DNA from: an uncultured Lachnospiraceae bacterium
GTDB taxonomy: Bacteria > Bacillota > Clostridia > Lachnospirales > Lachnospiraceae
Reading direction: 5' to 3'
Assembly (NCBI GenBank): GCA_947589305.1
Contig: CANQAP010000002.1
Span: 1 to 64,000, forward strand
Length of the DNA stretch: 64,000 nucleotides
Both the position numbers and the translations under genes were made by a program. This document shows positions 1 to 7,944 of this stretch, one piece after another. How positions within the stretch are numbered: position 1 is the stretch's first letter; each line of letters begins with the position of its first letter. Below the pieces are notes generated by a model, which had not been told where the DNA came from, ran no database searches, and was given only the letters and a program-made list of their open reading frames with translations.

Positions 1-99
1 GAACCTTGGGGACAGAGAACTTGTTATATTGCTGATCCTGAAGGTAATTTAATAGAGATAGGTTCTTGGAATAAGCCTTACGAAGAAAAGGATTCATAA
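1..99 (+). CDS. C-terminal end of a VOC (glyoxalase/bleomycin-resistance fold) protein, partial
   Basis: The window opens inside a reading frame of 32 codons that ends at a TAA. The visible residues contain YIADPEGNLIEIGSW, the typical last strand of VOC-superfamily proteins, where the Glu before the final residues is a metal ligand in many members. The 5' part lies outside the window, so substrate and full length cannot be judged. It is followed by almost 300 bases with no recognisable gene and then by mobile-element and pseudogene remnants. Confidence 0.75.
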   Translation, partial: EPWGQRTCYIADPEGNLIEIGSWNKPYEEKDS

Positions 100-387
100 A
101 TTACCGTTTATTTGGTTGACAATAGTTAAGCGTCGGTTCTGAAATGCCTTTTTTGGCTCATAAAATAGCAAATAACTAACAGAAAAAAACTGCCCAAAAT
201 TCGGCAGAATCAATCCTGTTTCATCTCGATAGTGCGTCGGACGCTAAACAAAAATAAAAACAATTCTCCAGAAATTCGTATGAATTCGTATAATGCCAAG
301 ACAACAATGGGATATATAAGGAAAAAACGGCATTTATAAAGTTCCCAACTCTTAAATCTTTGTAGAGTTATGGACGGATATAAAGGG

Positions 388-534
388 TTAGGTATAATTG
401 TAGAGAATAACATGGCGGATATATTCGGATTTGTTCCTCATGCCGGATGCCTCGACTTTTTTATTCAACACGTATTGTTCATTATCGCTGAGAAATACTT
501 TCAGCTCATGAGTGCGGTCTCTCTTGCCGCTCAT
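388..534 (-). CDS. 48-residue MobC-like / ribbon-helix-helix fragment
   Basis: A short minus-strand frame of 48 codons starts at an ATG preceded by a GAAAGGAAG ribosome-binding site about 9 bases upstream. The translation begins MSGKRDRTHELKVFLSDNEQ and continues with a V-E-A-S-G-M-x-N-x-S-E-Y-I-R pattern. That pattern is typical of the N-terminal ribbon-helix-helix part of MobC-type relaxosome proteins, which help the relaxase nick the origin of transfer on conjugative and mobilisable elements. Full-length MobC proteins are about twice this size; here a TAA follows directly after the RHH-like part and I see no continuation in other frames. It is probably the remnant of an integrated element, although the intact start site means a small DNA-binding protein could still be made. 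Confidence 0.5.
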   Translation of the reverse strand: MSGKRDRTHELKVFLSDNEQYVLNKKVEASGMRNKSEYIRHVILYNYT

Positions 535-755
535 AAATGCCACTTCCTTTCAATTTTGCCGTATCCGGCGATTGCTCTTTTGCTTTTGTACTGTGGGAAA
601 GTAAACGAAAAGAAAAAACTGGCACAGTAACATAGCATATACATGCCTCAAATAAAATTGCTTTTCACTGATTAAGTGAATAAAAAAGAGAACTCATAAA
701 GAAAACAAGAAAAGTGTCAACGAGTCCATGACACAAACCTGTCCGCTTGGCTTTC
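535..755. other. Intergenic stretch without a recognisable gene
   Basis: No frame here resembles a known protein. The one visible structure is a small inverted repeat, GTGTCA and TGACAC with nine bases between, near 714-734, just upstream of the predicted promoter at 756. It could be an operator but there is no further support. Confidence 0.4.
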
Positions 756-784
756 TTGACAAACCCCTCTTTGTATGCAATAAT
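756..784 (+). promoter_or_regulatory. Predicted sigma-A promoter upstream of the 1.4-11 kb operon
   Basis: TTGACA at 756-761 and AATAAT at 779-784 are separated by 17 bases. It lies upstream of the deacetylase pseudogene and is the only good promoter I see before the operon, so it may drive the whole cluster through the dead gene. Confidence 0.5.
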
Positions 785-839
785 TAAAAAGATTGTAGAA
801 CAAAGGACTTACCCCCTTATGGAAGTAAGCGCCGGAAGC

Positions 840-1377
840 GAAGAAAAGCTAATGATCGTGCGGTGGGGCATACCGTCTTGCCGGAGAATGCAGTCCTTTT
901 GACGTTCGACGACGTCTATATTGATGACTATACCTTTGCATTCCCGATTTTGAAAATGGGGAAGACAGGGTTTTTTCTTTATTCACGGGAAGGCGTTTGC
1001 AACGCATGAACCATTATAGGGACCGAGAGTTTGACGATCCATCTAATGACGAGTGTTTGCGGAATATGCGAAAGCAAACCGCTTCGATTCAAAAGAAGCA
1101 GTCTTTGAAAACGCATTCTTCAGACGGTTCTGCCTGAGCGGCTTCGGAACCGGATCTCCAGCGAATTATTTGAAAAATACGTTGGTGTGACCGAGGATCC
1201 GATCCTTATGGGAGCCGGAACGAGGGTGCTTTGAAGTACATAAAGTCGCAGTGCGCGCGTTTGGGACTCACAACAGAGGTACATATTGCCGACTTTGCCA
1301 AGGATTTTTCATTGGAACTTCCACGATTGGACTGCAACGATTTTCCGCCGAAGAGTGAGAATTATTTAAAAGCATAA
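840..1377 (+). pseudogene. Degenerate polysaccharide deacetylase (NodB-like) gene
   Basis: Three frames carry successive fragments of one protein. The first has AVLLTFDDVYIDDYTFAFPI, matching the LTFDDG metal-binding motif of carbohydrate esterase family 4 deacetylases (here the Gly has become Val). The second, around 1075-1230, reads FDSKEAVFE and then, after a frame change, LQTVLPERLRNRISSELFEK. The third runs to the TAA at 1375-1377 and ends LDCNDFPPKSENYLKA, a tail seen in deacetylase-like proteins of polysaccharide clusters. The middle of the catalytic domain is missing. At least two frameshifts plus a deletion make this a dead gene. Its place just before the GNAT-like gene suggests the operon once belonged to a glycan biosynthesis locus. 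Confidence 0.65.
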
Positions 1378-1391
1378 AAGAGAGAAACATT

Positions 1392-2411
1392 ATGGAGACA
1401 AATAAATTTGATGAAAAATACGAGATCCGTTTTGCTCATTATGAGGAAATAGACGAAATAATGCGCTTTATTGATGAACATTGGAAAAAAGGGCATATTC
1501 TCAGTTATAACAGAGAACTTTTTGAATATGATATGGTGATTGACGGCAGAGTGAATTTTATGATCGCCAGAAATCGTGAGTCTGGAATGATAGAGGGACT
1601 TGCAGGATTCATTCCCGCATCGAGGGATAAAACCAGATATGATACATGGGGCAGTATTTGGAAAGTTGTCGATGGCGCGATGGGGCTGTTGGGACTGGAA
1701 TTGTCACGGCGTATTGAAAAAAATGAAAACATTCGATCCGCGTTAACGATGGGAATCAATCCCGAAACTGCCGTACCAATCGTAAAACGAATGCGGCATT
1801 TTGAAGATGTTGGAAAAATGCAGCATTTTTATTGTCTGGCGGATTGCAGTACATATCAGATTGCAAAAGTGCAGCACTATGAACCATTTATTGAGAATAT
1901 TGATTATCAGGTAAAGGTCACGGAGTTTAAGACGTTTGAAGAATTAGAGGATAAGTATGACGTTTCAGCCAATACAGATGCGGTTCCATACAAGGATTCA
2001 TGGTATGTCAAGCATAGATATTTTGACCATCCTATATATCACTATCAGGTATTTGGCTTGTCGGAAAATGATGTTGTGCAGGCACTGCTTGTTTGCAGAA
2101 CACAGGAATATGCGGGGGCTGAAGCACTGCGGATCGTAGATTATATTGGGGAAGCTAGATTGTTTGCAGGGATATCCGGTTTCCTGAAGGAAAAACTGCA
2201 GGAATATGAATACATTGATTTATATTGCTATGGGTTTGATACGTCTTATGTCAGACAATCAGGAATGACAGAAGTGACAGATCATGATACGAATATCATA
2301 CCAAATTATTTTTCACCATATGTGGCGGAGAATATAGACGTTTGGGTGGGAGTGCCAAAAGGGCACGCTGTATTCTTCAAGGCAGACGGCGATCAGGACA
2401 GACCGAATTGA
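1392..2411 (+). CDS. GNAT-fold acyltransferase-like protein of glycan-type clusters
   Basis: This 339-residue protein starts 14 bases after the deacetylase remnant, with AGAGA as a weak ribosome-binding site. The N-terminal half resembles the GNAT acyltransferase fold: an RFAHYEEIDEIMRFIDEHW opening, then a strand pair around residues 50-75 with an I-A-R-N-x-E-S-G-x-I-E-G-L-A-G-F pattern. No sharp acetyl-CoA pyrophosphate loop (Q/R-x-x-G-x-G/A) is visible, so the call is by overall pattern. The second half (about 155-339) is less familiar and may be a second GNAT-like lobe. There are no signal or membrane segments. By position it is the first intact gene of the operon and could acylate the pathway product or an amino sugar. 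The function is inferred. Confidence 0.5.
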   Translation: METNKFDEKYEIRFAHYEEIDEIMRFIDEHWKKGHILSYNRELFEYDMVIDGRVNFMIARNRESGMIEGLAGFIPASRDKTRYDTWGSIWKVVDGAMGLLGLELSRRIEKNENIRSALTMGINPETAVPIVKRMRHFEDVGKMQHFYCLADCSTYQIAKVQHYEPFIENIDYQVKVTEFKTFEELEDKYDVSANTDAVPYKDSWYVKHRYFDHPIYHYQVFGLSENDVVQALLVCRTQEYAGAEALRIVDYIGEARLFAGISGFLKEKLQEYEYIDLYCYGFDTSYVRQSGMTEVTDHDTNIIPNYFSPYVAENIDVWVGVPKGHAVFFKADGDQDRPN

Positions 2412-2482
2412 TCTTTGAGGGCAAATGCGTAAGAATATTTTAGTGATTAGCAAAGAAGAAAAATTGCGTTGGGGGAAGTTTA

Positions 2483-3298
2483 ATGACAACAGAAAATCTT
2501 GAAAAAATGGCTCAAAACGTTCGCAAAAAGATGATATCCGTTGCAGATTATTGTAGGAATAGTTTGATTCATTGGGGAAGTTCTCTTTCCTGTGTGGAGA
2601 TCCTGTTGAGCGTTATTGGGGATGTTTCCAATATTTCTAATGTGGACAGAGAGGATAAGAGCAGGGATCTGCTTATCATAAGCAAAGGTCATGCCGCGTT
2701 GGCATATTATGCTGTTTTAGAAGAATGCGGTCTGTTGGAAAAAACGTTTGCGGAAGAATATCAAAAGAATGGATCGAGGTATACAGAAGAGCTGACGATC
2801 AATCCTGACTTAATGATTGAATGTTCAACGGGAAGTTTGGGTCTTGGATTGCCCTATGCGGTGGGGCTTGCCATAAAGGATAAAAGAGAGGGGAACGACG
2901 GCAGACGGATTTTTTGTCTTGTAGGCGACGGAGAATGTGATGAGGGATCGAACTGGGAGGCAGTGATGCTGGCTTCCCAACAACATCTTGATAATTTGAC
3001 GCTTATTGTTGATCGGAATGGGCTGCAATTGGATGGAGATACAGAGTTGATTTTAAGTCAGTCTAACTTGTCGAATCGGTTAGGAGCTTTTGATTGGAAG
3101 GTGAAGGAGGCAGAAGGGCATGATTTTAAATCGCTTAGAGAGGGACTTTTAATGAAGCAGGAAAAGCCGCTGGCAGTCATTGCCCATACCGTTAAGGGCA
3201 AAGGGATTTCTTTTATGGAAAATGATTTCTCATGGCATGAGAAAAATCTGCAGGGGAAACTACTCCAAAGAGCGAAAGAAGAGGTTGGCCTGTTATGA
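2483..3298 (+). CDS. Transketolase-like protein, N-terminal (TPP-binding) subunit
   Basis: The 271-residue protein matches the thiamine-diphosphate domain of transketolase when encoded as a separate subunit. Visible motifs are SKGH at residues 67-70, a TGSLGLGL stretch near 116-123 and the TPP/magnesium motif GDGECDEG at 148-155 with the following Asn-rich loop. Split transketolases transfer a two-carbon ketol unit from a donor ketose to an aldehyde acceptor. The gene overlaps the C-terminal subunit gene by 4 bases, which fits a two-chain enzyme. A GGGGGA ribosome-binding site precedes the start. Because it sits among carrier-protein, ligase and acyl-reductase genes, I infer a dedicated biosynthetic acceptor rather than the pentose phosphate pathway. 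Confidence 0.88.
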   Translation: MTTENLEKMAQNVRKKMISVADYCRNSLIHWGSSLSCVEILLSVIGDVSNISNVDREDKSRDLLIISKGHAALAYYAVLEECGLLEKTFAEEYQKNGSRYTEELTINPDLMIECSTGSLGLGLPYAVGLAIKDKREGNDGRRIFCLVGDGECDEGSNWEAVMLASQQHLDNLTLIVDRNGLQLDGDTELILSQSNLSNRLGAFDWKVKEAEGHDFKSLREGLLMKQEKPLAVIAHTVKGKGISFMENDFSWHEKNLQGKLLQRAKEEVGLL

Positions 3299-4263
3299 TG
3301 GAAATAAACAGTCGAAACATCAAATATTTATCTTATCTAGGCGCAAGAGGTGTCCTCGGGCAGGCAGTATTCGATCTGGCTGAGGAGAAAAAGTTCTATG
3401 CCGTATCGGCAGATTTGGGCGTGGGTTCTGGATTTTCCAGATTCATTGAAAAATGTCCGGATCAATTTATAGATGTGGGCATTGCAGAACAGGATATGAT
3501 AGCAGTCGCAGCAGGACTTGCGTCAAAAGATGTGCCGGTCATTACTACATCATGGGCTACGTTTGCCAGTTACCGTTGTGCTGATCAGATCAGGTGTTTT
3601 TTGGGATTGATGCGGAAAAATGTCAAAGTAGTTGGAATGGGAAGCGGGTTATCAAATGCTATAGTTGGGGGATCTCATTATGGAATAAGCGAATTAGCCA
3701 TGCTGAGAGCGATTCCGGGTATTGATGTAATTGCCCCTTGCGATGGCGTGGAAATTTATGCCGCGATAGAAGCCGTTCTTTCCAATGACAGACCGTCTTA
3801 TATTTGGCTTACAGGAGGAATTCGTCTGGCAGTTATCAACAGTTCAGAATCGTATCGTTTTCAACTGGGAAAGGCAAATCAACTGCGGGAGGGCAGAGAT
3901 ATCCTGATTATCGGCTGCGGAACGCTCCTTGCTGAATGTATGAAGGCTGCGGAATTGCTTGAGGAAAAAGGGATTTCTGCGAAAATACTGAATATGCATA
4001 CGATAAAACCGTTAGACGAGGAAGCTATTTATTCAAACCTGTCCTGCCGTCTGATCGTGACGGTGGAAGAACATAATATAATAGGCGGTTTAGGTTCCGC
4101 AGTTGCAGAAGTGCTTTCAAAAATCGAGGTCAAACCTCTCCAAATTCGGATTGGTATTGAGGATTTTGTGCCAAATGCAGGGGAATACGGTTATTTGTTG
4201 GAAAGCTGTGGTCTTACGGCGGAGCAGATTGCTTCAAGGATAGAAACGGAATTAAAAGACTGA
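3295..4263 (+). CDS. Transketolase-like protein, C-terminal (pyrimidine-binding) subunit
   Basis: The 322-residue protein carries the pyrimidine-binding and C-terminal domains of a split transketolase. GIAEQDM near residue 60 holds the conserved catalytic Glu that contacts the TPP aminopyrimidine. The Rossmann-like C-terminal domain begins around residue 195 (the LREGRDILIIGCGTLLAE region). The start overlaps the previous stop as ATGATG, typical of translational coupling. It should form a heterotetramer with the upstream subunit. DXS-like and pyruvate dehydrogenase E1-beta-like enzymes share this architecture, but the partner lacks DXS features, so transketolase-like is the better call. The acceptor cannot be read from the sequence. 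Confidence 0.87.
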   Translation: MMEINSRNIKYLSYLGARGVLGQAVFDLAEEKKFYAVSADLGVGSGFSRFIEKCPDQFIDVGIAEQDMIAVAAGLASKDVPVITTSWATFASYRCADQIRCFLGLMRKNVKVVGMGSGLSNAIVGGSHYGISELAMLRAIPGIDVIAPCDGVEIYAAIEAVLSNDRPSYIWLTGGIRLAVINSSESYRFQLGKANQLREGRDILIIGCGTLLAECMKAAELLEEKGISAKILNMHTIKPLDEEAIYSNLSCRLIVTVEEHNIIGGLGSAVAEVLSKIEVKPLQIRIGIEDFVPNAGEYGYLLESCGLTAEQIASRIETELKD

Positions 4264-4309
4264 CAGAAAAAAATCAGCGGATAGGCTTTAGGTTAAGAGG
4301 AGGATGTTT

Positions 4310-5053
4310 ATGCTTGCCGGAAAGAATATCATAGTGACGGGTTGTCTGTCGGAGACAGGAAGACAGACGATGGTCTCCATAGCGGAAAACGGCGCGAATC
4401 TCTTTGCGTGTGCCAGAGAATGTACGGAAGATTTTGAATCCTATTGCAAAAGTTTGGAAGCAGAGTACCATGTACAGATCACTCCTCTGCAACTTGATGT
4501 GGAGTCGGGGGATGACCGGAAAAGTGCAATAAAAAAAATTCTTGATACAGGAGAGAATATTCATGGTCTTGTAAATGCGGAAGAAACAAGAGAAAAAATA
4601 GAGTTTGGTGAGATCACAAAAGAGAATTTTTTGGAACTTCTGCAGAAAAATGTGATTTTTCCGATCCTATTTACACAGGACGTTTCAAGGCTTATGATAG
4701 AACATAAACAGGGAAGTATTGTGTTTGTGTCAAATGTAGTTGCTTTCGATGGAAAGATAAAGTATACGCCATATGCCGCATCTATGGCGGCTTTGTTAGG
4801 CGCGATGCGTTCCATGGCAAAAGAATTAGGAAGTTATGGTGTGCGTGTAAATGCTGTGGCGACTGGCGCAATAGAAAAATCATGCGAAAATTTAACAGCA
4901 GAGGAACTTTTGCAATCGGACGAAGCGGTTATGACAGCTTTGAAAAGGATGGGAAAACCTAGAGAAGTTGCTGATGTGCTGCTGTTTTTGATGTCTGATA
5001 TGTCTTCGCATATCACAGGACAGACGATCCGTGTGGACGGGGGAATGAGATGA
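4310..5053 (+). CDS. SDR-family protein lacking the catalytic lysine (probable pseudoenzyme)
   Basis: This 247-residue Rossmann-fold protein belongs to the short-chain dehydrogenase/reductase family and is FabG-like over its whole length, ending with the usual G-Q-T-I-R-V-D-G-G tail. Several family motifs are altered. The nucleotide loop is TGCLSETG (residues 10-17), without the middle Gly of TGxxxGxG. The NNAG strand is N-A-E-E (89-92). The active site reads Y-A-A-S-M (155-159), so the YxxxK lysine is Met. Ser141 and Tyr155 remain. It overlaps the next, intact SDR gene, suggesting an inactive partner of a heterodimer. The start at 4310 is preferred over 4304 because AAGAGGAGG ends directly at 4303. 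Confidence 0.8.
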   Translation: MLAGKNIIVTGCLSETGRQTMVSIAENGANLFACARECTEDFESYCKSLEAEYHVQITPLQLDVESGDDRKSAIKKILDTGENIHGLVNAEETREKIEFGEITKENFLELLQKNVIFPILFTQDVSRLMIEHKQGSIVFVSNVVAFDGKIKYTPYAASMAALLGAMRSMAKELGSYGVRVNAVATGAIEKSCENLTAEELLQSDEAVMTALKRMGKPREVADVLLFLMSDMSSHITGQTIRVDGGMR

Positions 5054-5826
5054 TGGTAAAGCGATTGTTAGAGGGGAAAACGGTAATTGTCACAGGAACG
5101 GCTAGAGGAATTGGCAAAAAGATGGTAGAAAAGTTTGCTGCAAGCGGCGCGTCTGTTTTTGCACTTGCCAGAACGGAGACGGATACGCATAAGAGTTTCT
5201 GTGAGGAATTGGAGCAATCTTATCACGTGGTTGTTACTCCAATCTACTTTGATATGACAGATTATGAGGCGATGAAGGAAGCCGAGAGAAAAATTCGGAG
5301 TTTCCATACGCCAATTGACGGGCTTGTGAATAACGCGGGAATTTCACCAGATACTGCTTTAATGCAGATGACAACGATTAGTACATTGCGCAACACAATG
5401 GAAACGAATTTTATGGCTCCGTATATTTTTACAAAATATATCGTTAAAATGATGATGAAAAACCGAAAAGGGAGCGTTGTTAATATTGCCTCGATCAGAG
5501 GAGTGGATCCGAATGCGGGAGATTCGGCATATGGGGCATCAAAGGCTGCGTTAATTATGATGACCAAAACGCTTGCAGCAGAAGTAGGAAGTTTCGGAAT
5601 CAGGGCGAATGTGATATGCCCCGGTTTGACAGAAACAGATATGATTTCACAGTTGCAGAATCAAAACCGTACCTTTGAAATGGAAGCTACTTCATTGGGC
5701 AAGTTTGGGCTTCCCGATGATATTGCCGATGCCGCACTTTTTTTATTATCCGATTTGTCAAGTTTTGTTACGGGACAAGCGATTCGAGTGGACGGCGGTG
5801 TCACTACGGTAAAAAAACGGATATAG
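5050..5826 (+). CDS. SDR-family oxidoreductase (FabG-like), intact active site
   Basis: A 258-residue NAD(P)-dependent short-chain dehydrogenase/reductase. All family landmarks are present: TGTARGIG at 15-22, NNAG at 94-97, Ser148, Tyr161 and Lys165 of the YxxxK motif, and the C-terminal G-Q-A-I-R-V-D-G-G. It most resembles beta-ketoacyl-ACP reductases and sugar ketoreductases. Arg-containing residues after the second strand hint at NADPH, but this is weak. The start overlaps the stop of the preceding degenerate SDR, and the two probably form a complex. In the pathway it is the obvious candidate to reduce the ketone produced by the transketolase-like enzyme or an acyl-ACP ketone. Confidence 0.88.
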   Translation: MMVKRLLEGKTVIVTGTARGIGKKMVEKFAASGASVFALARTETDTHKSFCEELEQSYHVVVTPIYFDMTDYEAMKEAERKIRSFHTPIDGLVNNAGISPDTALMQMTTISTLRNTMETNFMAPYIFTKYIVKMMMKNRKGSVVNIASIRGVDPNAGDSAYGASKAALIMMTKTLAAEVGSFGIRANVICPGLTETDMISQLQNQNRTFEMEATSLGKFGLPDDIADAALFLLSDLSSFVTGQAIRVDGGVTTVKKRI

Positions 5827-5867
5827 CAGATTGTTTCAATCGTATAATGAAAAGGAGGAAAAAGAAA

Positions 5868-6104
5868 ATGGAGATTAAGGAACAGGTAAAAGAAATTTTG
5901 GTGAAGGTCAAAGAAGGTGCAGCGGAAAAGCTGGATAGCACGGAATTGGTAACGGACGGCACATTGGATTCACTTGACATCATGGAACTTATCATGGAAC
6001 TGGAAAGCGGTTTTGATATCGAGATTGATCCGGAAGACGTGCTTTCTGAGAATTTTGAATCGGTTGATGCGATCGTAGAGCTGGTGGCTAAATGCAGAAA
6101 ATAG
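5868..6104 (+). CDS. Acyl carrier protein (stand-alone)
   Basis: A 78-residue acidic four-helix carrier protein. The sequence GTLDSLDIMEL contains the D-S-L motif in which Ser36 would receive the 4'-phosphopantetheine arm. The start at 5868 is chosen because an upstream in-frame ATG at 5847 overlaps the AAAGGAGG ribosome-binding site. It is not next to fab genes, so it is a dedicated carrier of this operon, probably loaded by the AMP-forming ligase two genes downstream. A Gly-Thr-Leu rather than an Asp-x-Gly lead into the DSL motif sets it apart from the usual fatty-acid ACP. Confidence 0.9.
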   Translation: MEIKEQVKEILVKVKEGAAEKLDSTELVTDGTLDSLDIMELIMELESGFDIEIDPEDVLSENFESVDAIVELVAKCRK

Positions 6105-6500
6105 GGATTTCGTTTCATTGCATTGGATTTGCTGTGCGTTCCTGTTTCGAAAAATTGCCGGCATTTGAAGCCCTTGGAGCAAAACTCATTCACAAATTTA
6201 CGGATCAAGACCGTAATTTGGACTTCCTTTTTTAGATATGGGTGTATTTAGTAGAACTTATTTCGCCTCTTGATATTGAACTTCCAAGCGACGTATCTAA
6301 TATGGTGAAGAATCAGCTATGTACACCGTATCATATCTGTTTGGAGACGGAAGATCTTTATAAGAAATTGAAGGTTAAAAAAATTGGGTTTCCGTCAGAT
6401 GTGAAAAATGAGTCAATCAGATGTGTACGGATATGGTGCGCGAGGCGTATTTATGTTTGGAAAGGGAATTGGCGCAGTGGAATTAGTTCAGAGGTGCTGA
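6092..6500 (+). pseudogene. Broken VOC-superfamily (glyoxalase-like) gene
   Basis: An ATG overlapping the ACP stop opens a frame beginning MQKIGISFHCIGFAV. It carries VOC features: ALGAKLIHKFTD, then after an in-frame TAG at 6233-6235 VYLVELISPLD and TPYHICLETEDLYKKL. Near 6410 a second change is needed, after which the last part GVFMFGKGIGAVELVQRC ends at the TGA at 6498-6500. The E-L and H-I-C residues are the usual metal ligands of VOC enzymes. At least one stop and one frameshift separate the pieces, so no full product can be made unless these are sequencing errors in homopolymers (a run of six T precedes the first stop). The role would have been an isomerase, epimerase or lyase step on an acyl or sugar intermediate. 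Confidence 0.7.
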
Positions 6501-6501
6501 C

Positions 6502-7944
6502 ATGGAGAGTATTGGAGAAACAATCCTGACAAAAATTGAATATTTTGCTCAAAATACGCCCGACAAGGTCTGCCTTATTGAAGTTAAAGGCGACAAGAAA
6601 GTTACATATGCCGATTTTTGGAAAAGAATTTTGAGGTATGCTTCCGGCGTACAGGCAGGTAGACGGTATATCCTACAGACGAGACAGACGATAGCACACC
6701 TTGTTGCATTTTATGGGATTCAGGCGGCAGGGAGCATGGCGATTCCTGTGGAAGCGACGGCATCTGAAGAGCGTCTTTTTGAATTGTCTGAGCAGTTTGG
6801 TGCTGAGATCCTTCCCGTAGAATATGAGCTGGGACCCGAAGAATTAAACTTCGTTCCTCCGGATCCGGAAAACATTGCCTGCGTTATTTGTACGACTGGT
6901 ACGACGGGAAAGAGCAAGGGCGTGACGTCTAGCTTTCGCTGCCGTTTTTGCGGGGCAGACAACGTGCGGTATACATATGAGATTACGCAGAACGATACAG
7001 CGCTGATCCCGCAGGTGCTGTCGCACAGTGGAGGACTGCGGCGTTTGGAAGCTATGCTTGTCAGCGGCGGAACTGCTGTTATTATGGGTGCAGCTATGCT
7101 TTTTGGAAGCGTTTTTGGCGCGGTTAGAAAATACAATTGTACGATTCTGCAATTTGTTCCGGTGCAGGTGGCGCAGATCCTTAGTCGCGCAGAGAAAATG
7201 CTGGTAGAGATCGCACCGCAGCTTCGTATCGTCAGCGTTGGAAGTGCGGTCATCCCTGAACACGACAAGGAACGATTGCGCGAGTTGTTGCCGACGGTAC
7301 GTTTGTTTAATGATTTTGGCTCGACTGAAGCGGTGGGGTCGGCATATTTTGAGTGGAGTGCATATCCGCCGAAGCCGGGGTGTGTCGGCATCGAAAGTCT
7401 TCATTCTAAAATTGTTTTCTTAGATGATGACGGCAGGGTGATGGAAAACAGTTCAGAAAGCAATCCGGGAATCATTGCTACGGAAGGCGGCACGCTGATG
7501 TCTGGCTATCTGAATGCACCGGAACTTACTGCTGAAACAATGAAAGACGGGCGTGTGCTTTCCGCGGACTTGGGCTATCGTGGCGAAGATGGCATGGTTT
7601 ATATCTTAGGTCGCAGAGACGATATGATCGTAAGCGGTGCGAATAAAATTTCTCCGACCGAGGTGGAAGACGCTGCACTGGAAATTCGAGGCGTACGGGA
7701 ATGCGCATGTGTGGCAAAGCCGGATAAAGTGATGGGACAGATGCCTGTATTATTTATTATTTGGGAAAAAGAAGAATTATCGCCGTCTCAAGTGATCGAG
7801 GAGCTTTCCAGAAAGCTCGACAAATTCAAAATTCCGCGTGCGGAACATATTTTTTCGCTGGACGCGTTGCCAAGAACACCCGGAACGGGAAAAGTGCTTA
7901 AAAGGGAATTGGCGGAAAGGTTGATAAAAGATGGAAACATATGA
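6502..7944 (+). CDS. AMP-forming acyl/aryl-acid ligase (ANL superfamily)
   Basis: A 480-residue adenylate-forming enzyme. The phosphate-binding loop TTGTTGKSKG lies at residues 131-140. The F-G-S-T-E motif (A5) follows after NDF. Y-R-G-E-D-G-M-V-Y-I-L-G-R-R-D-D-M-I is the hinge region, and PRTPGTGKVLKREL near the C-terminus holds the catalytic Lys. It would activate a carboxylic acid as acyl-AMP and pass it to CoA or, more likely here, to the nearby ACP. Residues 142-150 look out of register: reading the same DNA in the +1 frame gives LAFAAVFA, a better match to this helix, so two compensating frameshifts are suspected. Substrate unknown. Confidence 0.88.
   Translation: MESIGETILTKIEYFAQNTPDKVCLIEVKGDKKVTYADFWKRILRYASGVQAGRRYILQTRQTIAHLVAFYGIQAAGSMAIPVEATASEERLFELSEQFGAEILPVEYELGPEELNFVPPDPENIACVICTTGTTGKSKGVTSSFRCRFCGADNVRYTYEITQNDTALIPQVLSHSGGLRRLEAMLVSGGTAVIMGAAMLFGSVFGAVRKYNCTILQFVPVQVAQILSRAEKMLVEIAPQLRIVSVGSAVIPEHDKERLRELLPTVRLFNDFGSTEAVGSAYFEWSAYPPKPGCVGIESLHSKIVFLDDDGRVMENSSESNPGIIATEGGTLMSGYLNAPELTAETMKDGRVLSADLGYRGEDGMVYILGRRDDMIVSGANKISPTEVEDAALEIRGVRECACVAKPDKVMGQMPVLFIIWEKEELSPSQVIEELSRKLDKFKIPRAEHIFSLDALPRTPGTGKVLKRELAERLIKDGNI

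Noticed and set aside
370-630. 86-codon plus-strand frame
   Set aside because: It lies opposite the MobC-like frame, which has the better ribosome site and a protein-like sequence; no family resemblance in the plus frame.
6720-7404. Long minus-strand frames of 186-223 codons
   Set aside because: They mirror the AMP-ligase gene, whose motifs are clear on the plus strand; composition is shadow-like (rich in Arg, Ser, Thr, Pro).
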